DNA from: JAAUTS01 sp038250235
Lineage (GTDB): Bacteria > Verrucomicrobiota > Verrucomicrobiia > Methylacidiphilales > JAAUTS01
DNA: 8,409 bases
Direction: 5' to 3'
Assembly (NCBI GenBank): GCA_038250235.1
Contig: JBBSCO010000086.1
Coordinates: 1-8,409 of the forward strand
The notes beneath the pieces are model-generated. The model made no database searches and had not been told where the DNA came from. It worked only from the letters and a program-made list of their open reading frames with translations. Positions 1 through 5,484 of this stretch are shown here, piece after piece (the first letter of the stretch is position 1; the number at the start of each line of letters is the position of its first letter). A program made the position numbers and the translations under genes.

Positions 1-237
1 GAGGGAGATGGGATCCCTTTTGTCATCCTTTTTCTATCAATTCAGAGCGTGTTGATTGGAGCCTTGTGGCTTTACCCCATAATCGAATGCGCCGTGCATC
101 ATCCAAAGACACCCAAGAAAGATTTGTGGATATTGTGCATCACTGTTATTCCAGTGCTTGGTGGAATTATTTACCTGATTTTTGGAAGACCAGTCGAAGT
201 GGCGGGAACCTCTAAAGAAAATAAGGAAGTGGTCTGA
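1..237 (+). CDS. PLDc_N-type small membrane protein, 5'-truncated by the window edge
   Basis: The reading frame is open from base 1 to a TGA at 235-237, giving 78 visible residues. A GTG at 49 could be a start, but the hydrophobic segment begins before it, so the gene probably starts outside the window. Two membrane helices are visible, at about residues 5-28 and 42-62, joined by a short polar loop containing HHPKTPKKDLW. The second helix ends in a proline-and-glycine pattern (IPVLGGIIYLIFGRP) that matches the PLDc_N (phospholipase D/nuclease N-terminal) domain, in which a Trp opens helix 2 and a G-R follows it. In that family the domain occurs alone as a small membrane protein or in front of cardiolipin synthase catalytic domains. 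Here a stop follows 16 residues after the helix, so no catalytic HKD domain is attached. Its function is unknown. It converges on the minus-strand division cluster and is not part of it. Confidence 0.7.
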   Translation, partial: EGDGIPFVILFLSIQSVLIGALWLYPIIECAVHHPKTPKKDLWILCITVIPVLGGIIYLIFGRPVEVAGTSKENKEVV

Positions 238-241
238 TCGG

Positions 242-314
242 ATCGCCCTGACTGACCGATAGGCTGGCCAAGGCCCCCACACCACCGGACATGCGGGTCC
301 GCATCCGGCGGTTC
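242..314 (-). mobile_element. Possible group II intron 3' remnant (domain V and VI-like structure)
   Basis: Read on the minus strand, ACCGCCGG (312-305) pairs with CCGGTGGT (288-281) to give eight pairs, one of them G-U. Inside it ATGCG (304-300) pairs with CGCAT (295-291). The two helices are separated by a two-base bulge, GT, on the 3' side (290-289). This layout, with a CGC triad (310-308) whose middle G pairs with U, is that of group II intron domain V, including the CGC form known from bacterial introns. The loop is GACC, not a GNRA tetraloop, which is atypical. Downstream, TTGGCC (271-266) can pair with GGTCAG (257-252) using two wobbles, as a poor domain VI candidate, with the intron end possibly near 242. 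The G-U pairs become A-C mismatches on the plus strand, so a minus-strand RNA is favoured. No reverse transcriptase or domains I-IV are present, so it would be a dead fragment. Confidence 0.45.
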
Positions 315-442
315 CGACCAGACACACCGGGTCGTCTCGGGGCAGTGAGGCTAAATCCACTACGTGCGTTGGGGGGTCAGTGCGTGCGCGCATTGGAGTT
401 CAGTCGTTAAAAAAATAATAGGCAACAGCGGGAACAGCAACG

Positions 443-506
443 TTCTTGAATGGCCCTGTTATTAGCTAAAAAGTAACTGTTCGATGTGAAACGTTACCTT
501 CAAGAA
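443..506. repeat. Spaced inverted repeat TTCTTGAA / TTCAAGAA
   Basis: Perfect 8-base arms lie at 443-450 and 499-506, with 48 bp between them. A second pair, GTAAC (473-477) and GTTAC (493-497), is nested inside, and an 8-base palindrome TTAGCTAA lies at 462-469. The right outer arm sits inside the spacer of the promoter candidate, directly before its -10 box. The arms could be binding sites for a dimeric regulator, the ends of a small degenerate element, or chance in AT-rich DNA. Confidence 0.3.
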
Positions 507-514
507 TGTATAAT
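486..514 (+). promoter_or_regulatory. Candidate sigma-70-type promoter
   Basis: A perfect TATAAT lies at 509-514. At 17 bp upstream is GTGAAA (486-491), which matches four of six bases of the -35 consensus. Transcription would begin near 521 and run right into a region without a convincing gene, ending antisense to the 3' end of the glycosidase-like gene. Either the product is a small RNA or short peptide, or the match is accidental. TATAAT alone occurs by chance at moderate frequency in AT-rich DNA. Confidence 0.35.
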
Positions 515-515
515 C

Positions 516-545
516 GATCCGGAAAGCTGAGCTGTTTTCAGGATC
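516..545. repeat. Imperfect palindrome over the predicted transcription start
   Basis: GATCC (516-520) pairs with GGATC (541-545), followed after one mismatch by GAAA (522-525) with TTTC (536-539). This leaves a 10-base centre containing AGCT-G-AGCT. It would overlap the start point predicted from the TATAAT at 509-514, a typical operator position, or form a hairpin at the 5' end of the transcript. Both roles are inference. Confidence 0.3.
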
Positions 546-641
546 AAATAGTGGTAGTGAGCCGCAGGATTCTCCTGGCGTTTGTGGTTTCTTGACTCGA
601 TGAACGCTTTTCTTTGTTGATGGGGAACCTTACAGAGAAGA

Positions 642-666
642 GGACGACACGGAGGTCGTCCCTCCG
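642..666. repeat. REP-like element with two mutually exclusive hairpins
   Basis: GGACGAC (642-648) pairs perfectly with GTCGTCC (655-661) around a 6-base loop. CGGAGG (650-655) pairs perfectly with CCTCCG (661-666) around a 5-base loop. The two stems share bases 655 and 661 and interlock, so only one can form at a time. Compact, GC-rich, extragenic palindromes of this kind are typical of REP-type repeats, but a single copy in this window cannot show that it is repeated. There is no T-run directly after it on either strand, so a simple intrinsic terminator is unlikely. Confidence 0.45.
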
Positions 667-686
667 ATAAAAAGGTAAAACAGAAT

Positions 687-705
687 GTCGGGTCAACGCC
701 CCGAC
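687..705. repeat. Short GC hairpin GTCGGG / CCCGAC
   Basis: Six perfect pairs (687-692 with 700-705) enclose a 7-base loop. The hairpin lies 20 bp from the REP-like element and may be part of the same structured region. No U-run follows it. Confidence 0.25.
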
Positions 706-835
706 CTGCAATGCGGAAAAGGCGAAGAAAACCGAGATTTGGAAACTGCGGCTAAAACGGAAAACAGAGACAGGCTGGAAGATGGGAATAGGGGGGTCAT
801 TGCTTACGACATCGCCGAGGCTATGACGGACAGGA

Positions 836-862
836 GACTCCGGATACCAACCAAACGAAGTC
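836..862 (-). terminator. Weak hairpin directly after the glycosidase-like gene
   Basis: On the minus strand GACTTCG (862-856) pairs with CGGAGTC (842-836), seven pairs with one G-U, around a 13-base loop, beginning one base after the TAA stop. No U-tract follows, so at best it is a 3'-end stabiliser or a poor terminator. It is the only hairpin close to the stop that I can see. Confidence 0.2.
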
Positions 863-863
863 T

Positions 864-2579
864 TTACCTGAACAAACTGTCAATTCCCATGGCGGTTTTC
901 CGGACAAATTTCGGCAACGCTTCTTCATGCCGGGCGCGGAAGAGGCGGTAGATCCAGGATAAAGCCCGCAGGGTGAAGAGCCGGTCCAGCACGGGACGGT
1001 AACCCCGCTGCCCACGCACCAGCAGGTGCATGACCCAGGTTGCGGTGCGCTTTGTCAGGAAGAAGGGCCTGAGCCCGGTACGGATACGATAGCGATTCCG
1101 TAACGATCTGGGCCAGCGGGCTTTGTAGGCTTTCTTGGCGGCCTTGATCCGGGCCGGGAAGTCCGGGTCGGGCGGCAACAGATAATATCGCCGAGCCAAT
1201 AGAACCAACGCAAAAGTATCGCGCATGAAAAGAATGTCATCCTCCGGCAGTTTCAATTCACGGGCCAGTTCCTGCATGCGGTCAAACTGCGTGAAAGCGG
1301 CTTCTCCTGCCCGTACAGCTGCTTCCGGATCCAACACCCAATGCGAAAGCATTGTGCGGACAGCCTCGTTGATGAAAAGGGAATCCCAGTAAACGTGCAG
1401 CAAAGGTGGAATACGGACGCGACGGAAGAAGAGCTTCTTACGGGCAAACTCTTCCACATAGAGAAGTTCTTTAATCACGACATCGGAGAGTCGCAATAAT
1501 TCCAAAGCCCCGGCAGCACGATCCGATCCAAAGAAGGAAGTAACCGTGTCTTCCACCGTGGCTCCGTTCTTGAAAATGTGGATGGCGGCTGCGGCATTCA
1601 GGTCGATCCAGACAGCCGACGGTTCCAGGAATGCGCGACGACGAAAGGAATGCCAGCCCCCGGTCTGACACCAGACGGAAAAACCCAGCATGTTGCGGGC
1701 ACCGGCCAGTTCCCGTGCGTAATGCTCGCAATCCCAGCCAATGAAGGAAGGATATTCCCCCGCCCCCTCGTATTCGCGGCGGGCCTGGAGTTCGATGATC
1801 TTGGGAATATCAATCCGGAAAAAATGGCGGTTGATCGGAAGATAGCGAAAGAAATCACTCTCGCCGTATTTCATGGAAAGAACAAAGGCCGGTGATTCAA
1901 TCCCCCGCAGAGTCGAGGCCAACCTGCCGCGATGCCAGATGAGGTCGCCAATCAGATGAGCCCCCACCGTCCAGGTGCGGAAGATCAGACGGCGTTGTCT
2001 CCGTTCGAAAACCGGAAGCAGACGCTGCAACATGCGGTTGACCTCCTGCTCGTTGCGGAGATAAAGACGGCTGCGCAGGGGATCGGTGACATCCACCCCA
2101 TCGCTTTCCCCGATGCGCAGGACAATCCCATCCACTTCCGGAAAATCGGCCATGCAGGCATCGACCACCTCTGCATACCAATCAACAGCGGCATCGACGC
2201 GTCCTTTCAGCCGTTGTTCCACTGCCATGGAAACGCTAAGAAAATCGGAGGTCAAATAAATCTTCAAACCGTGGGAACGCAGTAAAGCAAACAAGTGACG
2301 GTATTCCTGACGGAAAACGGCATTGCGCTGAAGGATCTCCGGTTCCAGCCAGGGGTGATCGGAAAGATGGATGACATCATCCAGGGTGACGGCGTTGTAA
2401 CCCAAAGCGGAAACCTTGGCGGCAAAGTCGCCGAGTTCGTTCCGCACATTCTCCCAGTAAAGAGTGTAATCCGGCCCATCGAAAGGAAGAAGGGTAAAAG
2501 GTATTTTTGACCAATTGATACGGCGTTTCGGGTGATTCCGAAAAAAAGGACCAATGGCATCAATGAGGGCAAGTTCCAT
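864..2579 (-). CDS. Putative cytoplasmic glycoside-hydrolase-like protein (alpha-glucuronidase/GH67-like barrel), function unknown
   Basis: From the ATG at 2579 the protein has 571 residues. A TTG at 2621 would add 14 residues; neither start has a good Shine-Dalgarno sequence. The first 300 residues alternate strands and helices like a TIM barrel: LGYNAVTL (59-66), GLKIYLTSDF (104-113), VDGIVLRIGESDG (149-161), RLIFRTWTVG (197-206) and FVLSMKYGES (232-241). Next comes IIELQARREYEGAGEYPSF (261-279), then a Trp-rich GFSVWCQTGGW (299-309) and IDLNAAAA (325-332). The E-x-Q-x-x-REYEG segment and the later Trp and Asn positions recall GH67-type alpha-glucuronidases and related unassigned bacterial proteins. 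Glu158 is the most obvious catalytic candidate. This is recognition from memory, not a search. The C-terminal 100 residues are helical and strongly basic. There is no signal peptide, so a cytoplasmic substrate is expected. It lies 140 bp downstream of namZ on the same strand, which suggests, but does not prove, a role in glycan or muropeptide turnover. Confidence 0.6.
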   Translation of the reverse strand: MELALIDAIGPFFRNHPKRRINWSKIPFTLLPFDGPDYTLYWENVRNELGDFAAKVSALGYNAVTLDDVIHLSDHPWLEPEILQRNAVFRQEYRHLFALLRSHGLKIYLTSDFLSVSMAVEQRLKGRVDAAVDWYAEVVDACMADFPEVDGIVLRIGESDGVDVTDPLRSRLYLRNEQEVNRMLQRLLPVFERRQRRLIFRTWTVGAHLIGDLIWHRGRLASTLRGIESPAFVLSMKYGESDFFRYLPINRHFFRIDIPKIIELQARREYEGAGEYPSFIGWDCEHYARELAGARNMLGFSVWCQTGGWHSFRRRAFLEPSAVWIDLNAAAAIHIFKNGATVEDTVTSFFGSDRAAGALELLRLSDVVIKELLYVEEFARKKLFFRRVRIPPLLHVYWDSLFINEAVRTMLSHWVLDPEAAVRAGEAAFTQFDRMQELARELKLPEDDILFMRDTFALVLLARRYYLLPPDPDFPARIKAAKKAYKARWPRSLRNRYRIRTGLRPFFLTKRTATWVMHLLVRGQRGYRPVLDRLFTLRALSWIYRLFRARHEEALPKFVRKTAMGIDSLFR

Positions 2580-2719
2580 GGTAGCTGCCCAATCGTTTAT
2601 AGAAGGCCATGCAAAAAACAATGACTTTCGGTGGAAAGTTGTAGGCCGGCTCGATGAACCGGCTTCAAGACAGGCGTTTTAGCACGACAGGGGCCGTGGC
2701 AGGCCGAAACGTCCGTGAT

Positions 2720-3973
2720 CTAAGGATATAGAAGATATTTTTGACGTTCCTGTCTCCAGGAGTCTTCTTTGGCTTTCCATGTCCGGGCAATGGCATCGGC
2801 ATTTTTACCGGACAACCAAGCATTGCGGTTACGCGGACCACCGTTGATCTTATCGAACATCAAAAGTGAATTCTTTGGCGCCGAGACAAAGTAATTCTTC
2901 TGCGGCTGAATTGCGCGCAGGGCGTCCAAGACCTGAAAGTTTAATTTCAAAAAACTCTCCGGACTACGCGGATCCAGCGTCAGTTCGACACCACGGAAGG
3001 CCACCTTCGTGAACTTTCCTGAACTGGGATAAAACACCGTGGGACGGATTCCGATACCTCTGAGCCCGAGTTGATTCAAGGACGCAGCGAGTGCCTGCTC
3101 GTTGATTCTTTCCCCAGCCACCACCAGAAACGGTTTGGGATGAACGTTGGCCCCGTTGGTAATCCCGATATCACCCAACAAACCAGTAGCTACATAACCG
3201 GCGGCTGATTCCCACGCGGGGATGTTGGGCGACGTTGGCACCCAACGCAAACCGGTGTCGCCCCAGGACATGTTCCTGTTCCAGTCACCCAGGCGGAAAA
3301 CCGTCAGACGGCAGGGTCGTTCAAGATAGTTATCATTGATCCAATAGGCCATCTCTCCAACCGTCAGCCCGTAAACATAAGGAATATCATACTGCCCAAC
3401 AAAAGAACGAAGGGCAGGATCGACGCCTCCGCCCTCGATACGATTTCCTCCCAGCGGATTGGGACGGTCAAGGATGACCACTTCCTTCCCGTTTTCTTCC
3501 GCCGCCTGCATGAGAAGTCCCAGGGTGCTGATGAAGGTATAACTCCGGGCTCCTACATCCTGAAGATCGTAAACGATGACATCGAGATCCTTCAACATGC
3601 CCGGTGTCGGCTTGCGGGTTGTTCCATACAGGGAATGCACCATCAGGCCGGTGCGAAAATCCTTGCGGGTGGGAACATAGTCTCCCGCCTTGATGTCACC
3701 ATAGACACCGTGTTCAGGCCCGAACATGGACACCAGTCGGACTCCAGGGGCCCTGCGCAGAAGATCGATCGTTGTAACTCCCTGGGCATTGACGCCGGAG
3801 GGATTGGTCACCAACCCCACCCTTTTACCTTTAAGTCCTGGATAACCCAAAGCCACCATCGTATCCGAGCCCAACTTGACGGAGGAATAGGCGTCGCAGC
3901 TTATTCCAAAGACTGCCGCAACCAGGAGGAAAAAAAGTTTGGAATGAGGTCCGGCCAGGTGAGGGAAGCGCAT
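2720..3973 (-). CDS. namZ: DUF1343 / NamZ-type exo-beta-N-acetylmuramidase (GH171 family), exported
   Basis: The protein has 417 residues, usual for the family. The ATG at 3973 is preferred over an in-frame TTG at 4003 because GGAG lies six bases before it and the hydrophobic core then sits correctly. NamZ enzymes release N-acetylmuramic acid from the non-reducing ends of peptidoglycan fragments, feeding recycling. Family motifs are in order: GLKGKRVGLVTNPSGV (46-61), FGPEHGVYGDIKAGDYVP (84-101) with the conserved Glu87, YDLQDVGARSYT (135-146), LDRPNPLGGNRIEG (168-181) and VPTSPNIP (245-252). The region usually reading like EGTNxSEGRGT is instead GDIGITNGANVHPKPF (267-282), so this is a divergent subfamily and its specificity may differ. 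Residues 13-26 form a signal-peptide core; a Cys at 26 (GISC) is a weak lipobox, so export to the periplasm or anchoring as a lipoprotein are both possible. It starts 47 bp after ftsZ and is probably co-transcribed with it. Confidence 0.85.
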   Translation of the reverse strand: MRFPHLAGPHSKLFFLLVAAVFGISCDAYSSVKLGSDTMVALGYPGLKGKRVGLVTNPSGVNAQGVTTIDLLRRAPGVRLVSMFGPEHGVYGDIKAGDYVPTRKDFRTGLMVHSLYGTTRKPTPGMLKDLDVIVYDLQDVGARSYTFISTLGLLMQAAEENGKEVVILDRPNPLGGNRIEGGGVDPALRSFVGQYDIPYVYGLTVGEMAYWINDNYLERPCRLTVFRLGDWNRNMSWGDTGLRWVPTSPNIPAWESAAGYVATGLLGDIGITNGANVHPKPFLVVAGERINEQALAASLNQLGLRGIGIRPTVFYPSSGKFTKVAFRGVELTLDPRSPESFLKLNFQVLDALRAIQPQKNYFVSAPKNSLLMFDKINGGPRNRNAWLSGKNADAIARTWKAKEDSWRQERQKYLLYP

Positions 3974-3984
3974 AGATTTCTCCA

Positions 3985-4001
3985 GGCGCGGTTCCCGCGC
4001 C
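3985..4001 (-). promoter_or_regulatory. Perfect GC-rich hairpin next to the namZ ribosome-binding site
   Basis: In the 47-bp ftsZ-namZ gap the minus strand reads GGCGCGG, GAA, CCGCGCC: seven perfect pairs, all G-C, with a three-base loop. One base (T3984) separates it from the GGAG (3983-3980) of namZ. No U-tract follows, so it is not a classic terminator. Placed here it could slow ribosome loading on namZ, stabilise a processed end, or set NamZ output well below FtsZ output. Confidence 0.45.
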
Positions 4002-4020
4002 AAGGTAAAAAATGATCTGT

Positions 4021-5442
4021 TTAAATTTTAACTTTGATTCCCATCCGCATGAAGGTCGGCTGATCAAGATCCTGGCCATCCCACATGGTGGGCGCTGATT
4101 TTTCAAAACGGCCCCGGGGAATTTTTTTGTCCAGAGGCAGCTCCTCCTGACGATTGAAATAGCGCTCGGGAGTTTCCTCCTTGGAACTTGAGCGGATGGA
4201 GGCAAAGCCATCAAACTCCGGCTCGCAGTTCTCCACTTCGTCCTCATGGTGCCCAGCCATGATTGGCTGTGGCTCTTCCACTGTTTCTTCCGCTTCCCAA
4301 ATTTCTTCCTTCTGCAGCTCTTCTTCCTTGATGACGGCTTCCACAGGAGCCCTTTCCACCACGGCCTTTTTTTTCTTTTGGGCTACGACGAGAGGTTCCT
4401 GCTGCTTTTCTTTTTTCAGAAGCGGCGCGTTTTCTTCCATCTCTTCCCAATTGCCTGTAATCAACAGGGTCAATTCCAGGTGCTGACGCTTGTTGCTATC
4501 AACATTGGCGGCTGTGATCATCGGTATCTCCACCGGCAGCTGTTTGCGCAGGTATTGCATGGCAGATTGAAACTCGCTCATGGACATGTCAGAGCCTCCG
4601 GTGAGGCTGGCCAACATGGAGTGGCCACGCACCCAGAGACGCTCATCCTGAAGCAGCGGACTGGCCAGCACATGCTCAACCACATCCTCGACTCGATTAT
4701 CTCCACCCGCAGCGGCAAAGCCGGCACGGCAGAGCAGATGATCTTCAGATCCAACGACGGAATCATGCGCCAACTGCCGGATATCGGCCAGGCTGGCCTG
4801 CATGAGGCCACGCTGGGTCACCGAACGGCGCAGGGTCATGGCAACTTTGGCCAACAATGAATTCATTTTGGAAAAGCCCGTGCGCAGATCCGAGCTGTCA
4901 TCCGTGAGTTGCATGAGGCTCTGGTTGGAGAAACAAAGCACCGCATCCGCAGATGCCCGCAATGTTGTCAGCGCCTGGCTGGCCTGGGAACGACGACGTC
5001 CTCCTTCAAAGACAAAAGGAGTTGCAGTCACCACGATAGTGGCCGCTCCCAGTTCCTTGAGAAGTTCAATCAGCTCCGGCAACATCCCCGAGGCTGTTCC
5101 ACCGCCAAGCCCGGCCACGATAACAGCAAGGCGGGTTCCTTTAAGCGATTCCCTGATTTCATCTTTTTCCGCCCGGAACAATTGGCGGGCGAGTTCCGGG
5201 TCTCCACCTGTTCCCATACCCCGGATCATTTTTTTCCCGATCAACATTTTTTCCAGGACAACGCTGCCCCTGACCGAGGTTTCATCCGTGTCGAAAATCA
5301 TCAGCCCCCGCACACCTTCGTTTTCCAGGACCATTTGATCAAGGACATTCACGCCGGAGGAACCCAGCCCAATAATCCATTGCCCCCCGGAATCGCCGGC
5401 TTCAGGGACGCGAAACATACTGTCGTGCTTGAATTCGATCAT
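4021..5442 (-). CDS. ftsZ: Cell division protein FtsZ, divergent, with long charged linker
   Basis: FtsZ is the tubulin-like GTPase that polymerises into the division ring. The 473-residue protein shows the family in order: IIGLGSSGVNVL (23-34) for the T1 loop, FDTDE (50-54) for T3, MGTGGDPELAR (76-86), GLGGGTASG (111-119) for the tubulin signature in T4, TPFVFEGGRR (141-150), GLMQASLAD (212-220) for T7, and LTLLITGNW (324-332). Several loops differ from the usual sequence: T1 is GSSGV instead of five glycines, and T7 has Gln215 and Ser217 where Asn and Asp are usual, while Asp220 is kept. Residues 334-457 are a Lys/Glu-rich linker. The end, LDQPTFMRMG (459-468), resembles the conserved FtsA-binding peptide, followed by a basic tail. 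The start is fixed by AGGAG at 5453-5449, six bases from the ATG. It follows ftsA by 42 bp and precedes namZ. Confidence 0.95.
   Translation of the reverse strand: MIEFKHDSMFRVPEAGDSGGQWIIGLGSSGVNVLDQMVLENEGVRGLMIFDTDETSVRGSVVLEKMLIGKKMIRGMGTGGDPELARQLFRAEKDEIRESLKGTRLAVIVAGLGGGTASGMLPELIELLKELGAATIVVTATPFVFEGGRRRSQASQALTTLRASADAVLCFSNQSLMQLTDDSSDLRTGFSKMNSLLAKVAMTLRRSVTQRGLMQASLADIRQLAHDSVVGSEDHLLCRAGFAAAGGDNRVEDVVEHVLASPLLQDERLWVRGHSMLASLTGGSDMSMSEFQSAMQYLRKQLPVEIPMITAANVDSNKRQHLELTLLITGNWEEMEENAPLLKKEKQQEPLVVAQKKKKAVVERAPVEAVIKEEELQKEEIWEAEETVEEPQPIMAGHHEDEVENCEPEFDGFASIRSSSKEETPERYFNRQEELPLDKKIPRGRFEKSAPTMWDGQDLDQPTFMRMGIKVKI
4366..4372 (-). other. In-phase A-AAA-AAG heptamer in ftsZ (possible -1 slippery site)
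   Basis: The minus strand carries eight A residues followed by G (4374-4366), read as AAA AAA AAG for Lys357-359 of FtsZ. The last seven bases are A-AAA-AAG in the phase used by the efficient dnaX-type -1 frameshift signal. In the -1 frame a further 40 codons follow up to a TGA at 4246-4244, rich in Gly and Arg. I see no clear downstream stem-loop and only a distant AGGA upstream, so use of the site is unproven. Confidence 0.3.
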
Positions 5443-5448
5443 AAGAAA

Positions 5449-5454
5449 CTCCTC
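5449..5454 (-). promoter_or_regulatory. Strong Shine-Dalgarno sequence of ftsZ
   Basis: GAGGAG ends six bases before the ATG at 5442. It is the best ribosome-binding site in the cluster, whereas the ftsA start has only an A-rich stretch with AAAGAAAA. This fits the higher FtsZ than FtsA level generally needed in cells, and fixes the ftsZ start against the in-frame Met9. Confidence 0.75.
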
Positions 5455-5484
5455 GTCTTGGTGATTGTTGATTACGGTTCCTGA

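Larger units (their letters stand above)
238..863. other. Gene-free intergenic region rich in inverted repeats
   Basis: About 630 bp separate the small membrane protein from the last gene of the minus-strand cluster. I find no convincing coding sequence: the open frames here lack recognisable domains or overlap better genes. The composition is uneven. About 240-405 is GC-rich and holds the group II intron-like hairpin. About 405-520 is AT-rich and holds a spaced inverted repeat and a promoter-like sequence. About 630-710 holds two GC-rich hairpins. The patchwork suggests remnants of mobile or repetitive DNA plus at least one possible transcription start. Confidence 0.6.

Noticed and set aside
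37..393. Minus-strand open frame of 118 codons over the PLDc_N gene and the intron-like hairpin
   Set aside because: It is antisense to a better-supported membrane protein, its composition (many Pro, Arg, Cys and Trp) is unlike a folded family I know, and it crosses the domain V-like structure.
685..951. Plus-strand ATG frame of 88 codons behind a possible AAGG ribosome site and the promoter candidate
   Set aside because: No recognisable domain, highly charged composition, a hairpin over its first codons, and its last 29 codons run antisense into the 3' end of the glycosidase-like gene. A short expressed peptide cannot be excluded.
2580..2621. TTG start at 2621 for the glycosidase-like protein, and TATAAA (minus strand, 2601-2596) as its -10 box
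   Set aside because: The TTG has no ribosome site and the 14 added residues show no family feature. TATAAA has no -35 box at a normal distance (the nearest TTGTTT leaves only 14 bp). Neither is strong enough to list.
2644..2663. GCCGG / CCGGC inverted repeat in the gap between namZ and the glycosidase-like gene
   Set aside because: Only five pairs around a nine-base loop and no U-run, so it does not qualify as a terminator and is within chance for GC-rich DNA.
3974..4003. TTG start at 4003 giving NamZ ten more residues
   Set aside because: The TTG lies at the edge of the hairpin stem, has no ribosome site, and would place charged residues before the signal peptide; the ATG at 3973 has GGAG at good spacing.
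4246..5484. Long plus-strand open frames (204, 178 and 191 codons) antisense to ftsZ
   Set aside because: They are shadows of the strongly biased ftsZ coding strand (runs of Phe and Ser opposite Lys and Glu codons) and show no domain or ribosome site.
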